Assembly (NCBI RefSeq): GCF_002078875.1
Contig: NC_034414.1
Coordinates: 14,434,107 to 14,498,106, forward strand
DNA length: 64,000 nucleotides
Direction: 5' to 3'
Origin: Numida meleagris
Lineage: Eukaryota > Chordata > Aves > Galliformes > Numididae
Part shown: positions 61,901 through 64,000 of the stretch, piece after piece
Numbering within the stretch: position 1 is the first letter of the stretch
How the letters are laid out: each line of letters opens with the position of its first letter
Position numbers and translations under genes: made by a program
The notes under the pieces: model-generated
What the model saw: only the letters and a program-made list of their open reading frames with translations
The model's database searches: none
Told to the model about the DNA's origin: nothing

Positions 61901-64000
61901 GGAAATGAGACTAGGTGTTTTTTTTTTCCTGGCATAAGGACTGCTCATAATTGTTTGCATTAAGAAACTTGACGGAAGTATGTAGCATTGAATTTTTGTT
62001 TCTTTTCTTGAAATGGAAAGAAGATGCTGAAGTGAGAATGAGGTAAACACGATCCACTTTCCTTCACTGGAAGGCTTGCCTCAGCCTCCTGCATCTAGCT
62101 TCCTCCTGTGGTTTCCCTCTGCAGTCTTGGCTCTATGACAGACTATCTGTGACCTCTTTGTGTGTCTCTTCCCTCCTTCTCCTCTCGAAAGACTGCTCTT
62201 TGCTGATGTGGCACAGCCCTGACCCAGGGCTCTTGGTTCAAGTATCCTGACGTAAAGCAAAGGTACACGCTCTGTTCTATCCACGCTACTTCTCTTCTCC
62301 CAAGTGGGTAATGCCGTTTTTCAAACCAGTCTTTTAAACTGAAAGCATCTTCTGCCTGAGTGTCACTCAGTTATAACTCCCGTTTCTTAAAAGATCAACT
62401 TATCCATGAATGTCTGAATCCTGCTCCTTTCCCCAACCAACCAGCTGAAAAAACCCAAAGTGTATATTCTGGATAAGACATTAATCTCTGTCCAGTGGTC
62501 TAACAGATAAGAAGGTGCTACATGGAGCACGCCAGGTGTGGTTTCAGCAGTGTAGGAGTAAGGCATCTTATGTTTGGAATTAGGCAAATTAGTGGCCTCG
62601 AGTATTTTTTTTATTAGCTTGGGGCCAAATGCATAATATCACCTGGATCGATGCTGTTTACTGTCAAGGTAAGGTAGTTTCAAGTCCTAGTATGGTAGTC
62701 TTGCAGAAGGAACAGGACAAACACATATCATATATTACAAAGTCAGGTTACAGATTATCAGATGAGACTGTTCTTTCTTGCCAGTGTGTTTTCCTTGGGT
62801 ATTATTTCAAGTTCTCTGAAAACCTGAAGTCTGACGCCCAAGCGTAAGTACATCTTTCATACATTCTTTAAATACCTTCAAGGCCCTTCTGCAATTCTTT
62901 CATGGACATTTCTTTATCTCCAGGTCATTTTTCTGCATGGTGAGGTTCAAAAGCAATCTTGCAAATATAAGGGTTTGAAGACAAGAATACACAGCTGAGA
63001 ACCAGGATCTGCTGGTCTGAGTAACCCCTCAGTGTTAAGAGTATTCTGCTTTGAAATGTCTGACTTCACGTGTCCTAGACCATCCCTTTGGGCAGCTGTG
63101 TGAATTAGTCCAGGTTGCTTCATTAAATCAACCTAAGGGATATGTGTCTTGTAGGCTTCATTTGAATTGGAATGCACTGCTGTGGAAAAAGGAGATGACA
63201 GAAAATGTGAAAAAAGTAGCTGTACGCTAAATGGGTCATCTTAAGTACTGGTTTTAGTTTATTCTCCTACTGTATATGCAGTCTCTTTAAAAAAGATGTT
63301 CATGTCACAGGTGTCCTCTCTAATTGTGACATTTCTCATGAACGCGTAGAAGTACAGAGAACCATCTTTTCTGTACTGGAGGTCTCCAGTGGTGGTTCCT
63401 GCACATCCATGGCTTGAAAATATATTGTGAGTGTGTGTATCGTGCTGCTGCTGTAAGTTTTCCTCGATGATCGCATTCCTTTCTCATCTTGAAGTCGCTC
63501 TGGTGGCTAGGGAGAAATGTGACGAGGCTTAATAAAAGTTCTAGATGGTGTACAGTGACAGTCCTGGTGACTGAGCCGTAGAAAGTTATGGCATGCCTCT
63601 CACTACTTAATGCAGTGTTGAAGATGGGGACCATGAGTCATTCTGAAGATCGGTTTAGCGTGCGCATCAGTAAAAAGCCCATAAGGAGAGAAATCCAAAT
63701 AACCGTACGTGCTTTGGGAAAAGTACTGACGTGTAAAACATGGTTTTAGGAAAGATGCGCATCTCAGTCATACGGCAAAAACCAAGTGTGTATCTCAGGC
63801 GTGTTTTGAAGATTTAAGCATGCTAAGAGCCAGAATGCAAGACAGTTTCCTTGGGATGGGATCCAGATACGTTTCAACAGCAAATTCAATGCACTCATGT
63901 GCAAAGGTGGACTTGTTGTGGTTTTGCACGTCCTTAAAAACCCACTCTTTAACCAGGAAAAGCTAGCACTGAAAAATCCCAGCATCTCTCTTATGGTAGT
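58917..64000. other. Probable first intron (continued), no confirmed gene
   Basis: About 5 kb of unique sequence reaching the window end. Only frames up to about 118 codons occur. One splice-site-bounded open segment (62618-62843, +) is discussed under findings. No RNA gene or further CR1 was recognised. Confidence 0.5.

Overview
The window looks like a bird nuclear genome, most likely a galliform. It has large stretches of AT-leaning non-coding sequence. The interspersed repeats I recognise are 5'-truncated CR1 LINEs, whose 3' ends carry the typical ATTCTATGATT-like tails and whose older ORF2 pieces still read as reverse transcriptase. It also has one sharp CpG island. There are no bacterial-style gene arrays, and almost every open reading frame is a chance frame or a repeat artefact.

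Layout. (1) Positions 1-3965 are a short-period tandem satellite built on a 10-bp unit (ACGTGACGAC and its CpG-decayed form ATGTGATGAC). It has at least four sub-domains, one of them in inverted orientation. The left end runs off the window. (2) 3966-9637 is unique sequence without a recognisable gene. (3) 9638-10408 is a minus-strand CR1. It is followed by an A+C-rich tract (10409-11062) that switches abruptly to a G+T-rich tract (11066-11363). (4) 11364-44990 is mostly unique non-coding DNA. It holds a cluster of four CR1 copies between 23.5 and 29.8 kb and degraded CR1 fragments near 19.1-19.5 kb. (5) 45040-45990 is a CpG island containing an assembly gap (80 N). It carries a CCAAT box, a GC box, a TATA box and a first coding exon on the + strand (45536-45645) that ends at a good splice donor. 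(6) 45646-64000 is best read as the long first intron of that gene, with one short CR1 tail and scattered simple repeats.

The only protein-coding feature I support is that first exon. Its C-terminal peptide (MVLQAVGKVLR, split arginine codon) and its phase-2 donor fit an alternative first exon of MOB2, the NDR-kinase-binding MOB protein. The exon carrying the conserved MOB domain is not in the window, so this name is tentative.

I did not find a convincing undescribed biological system. The items most worth checking are the satellite array (CpG decay, orientation switch, perfect palindromes, 10-bp phasing), the strand-asymmetric A+C / G+T block, a perfect 14-bp-stem hairpin at 15.6 kb, and two splice-site-bounded open segments that could be unannotated exons.
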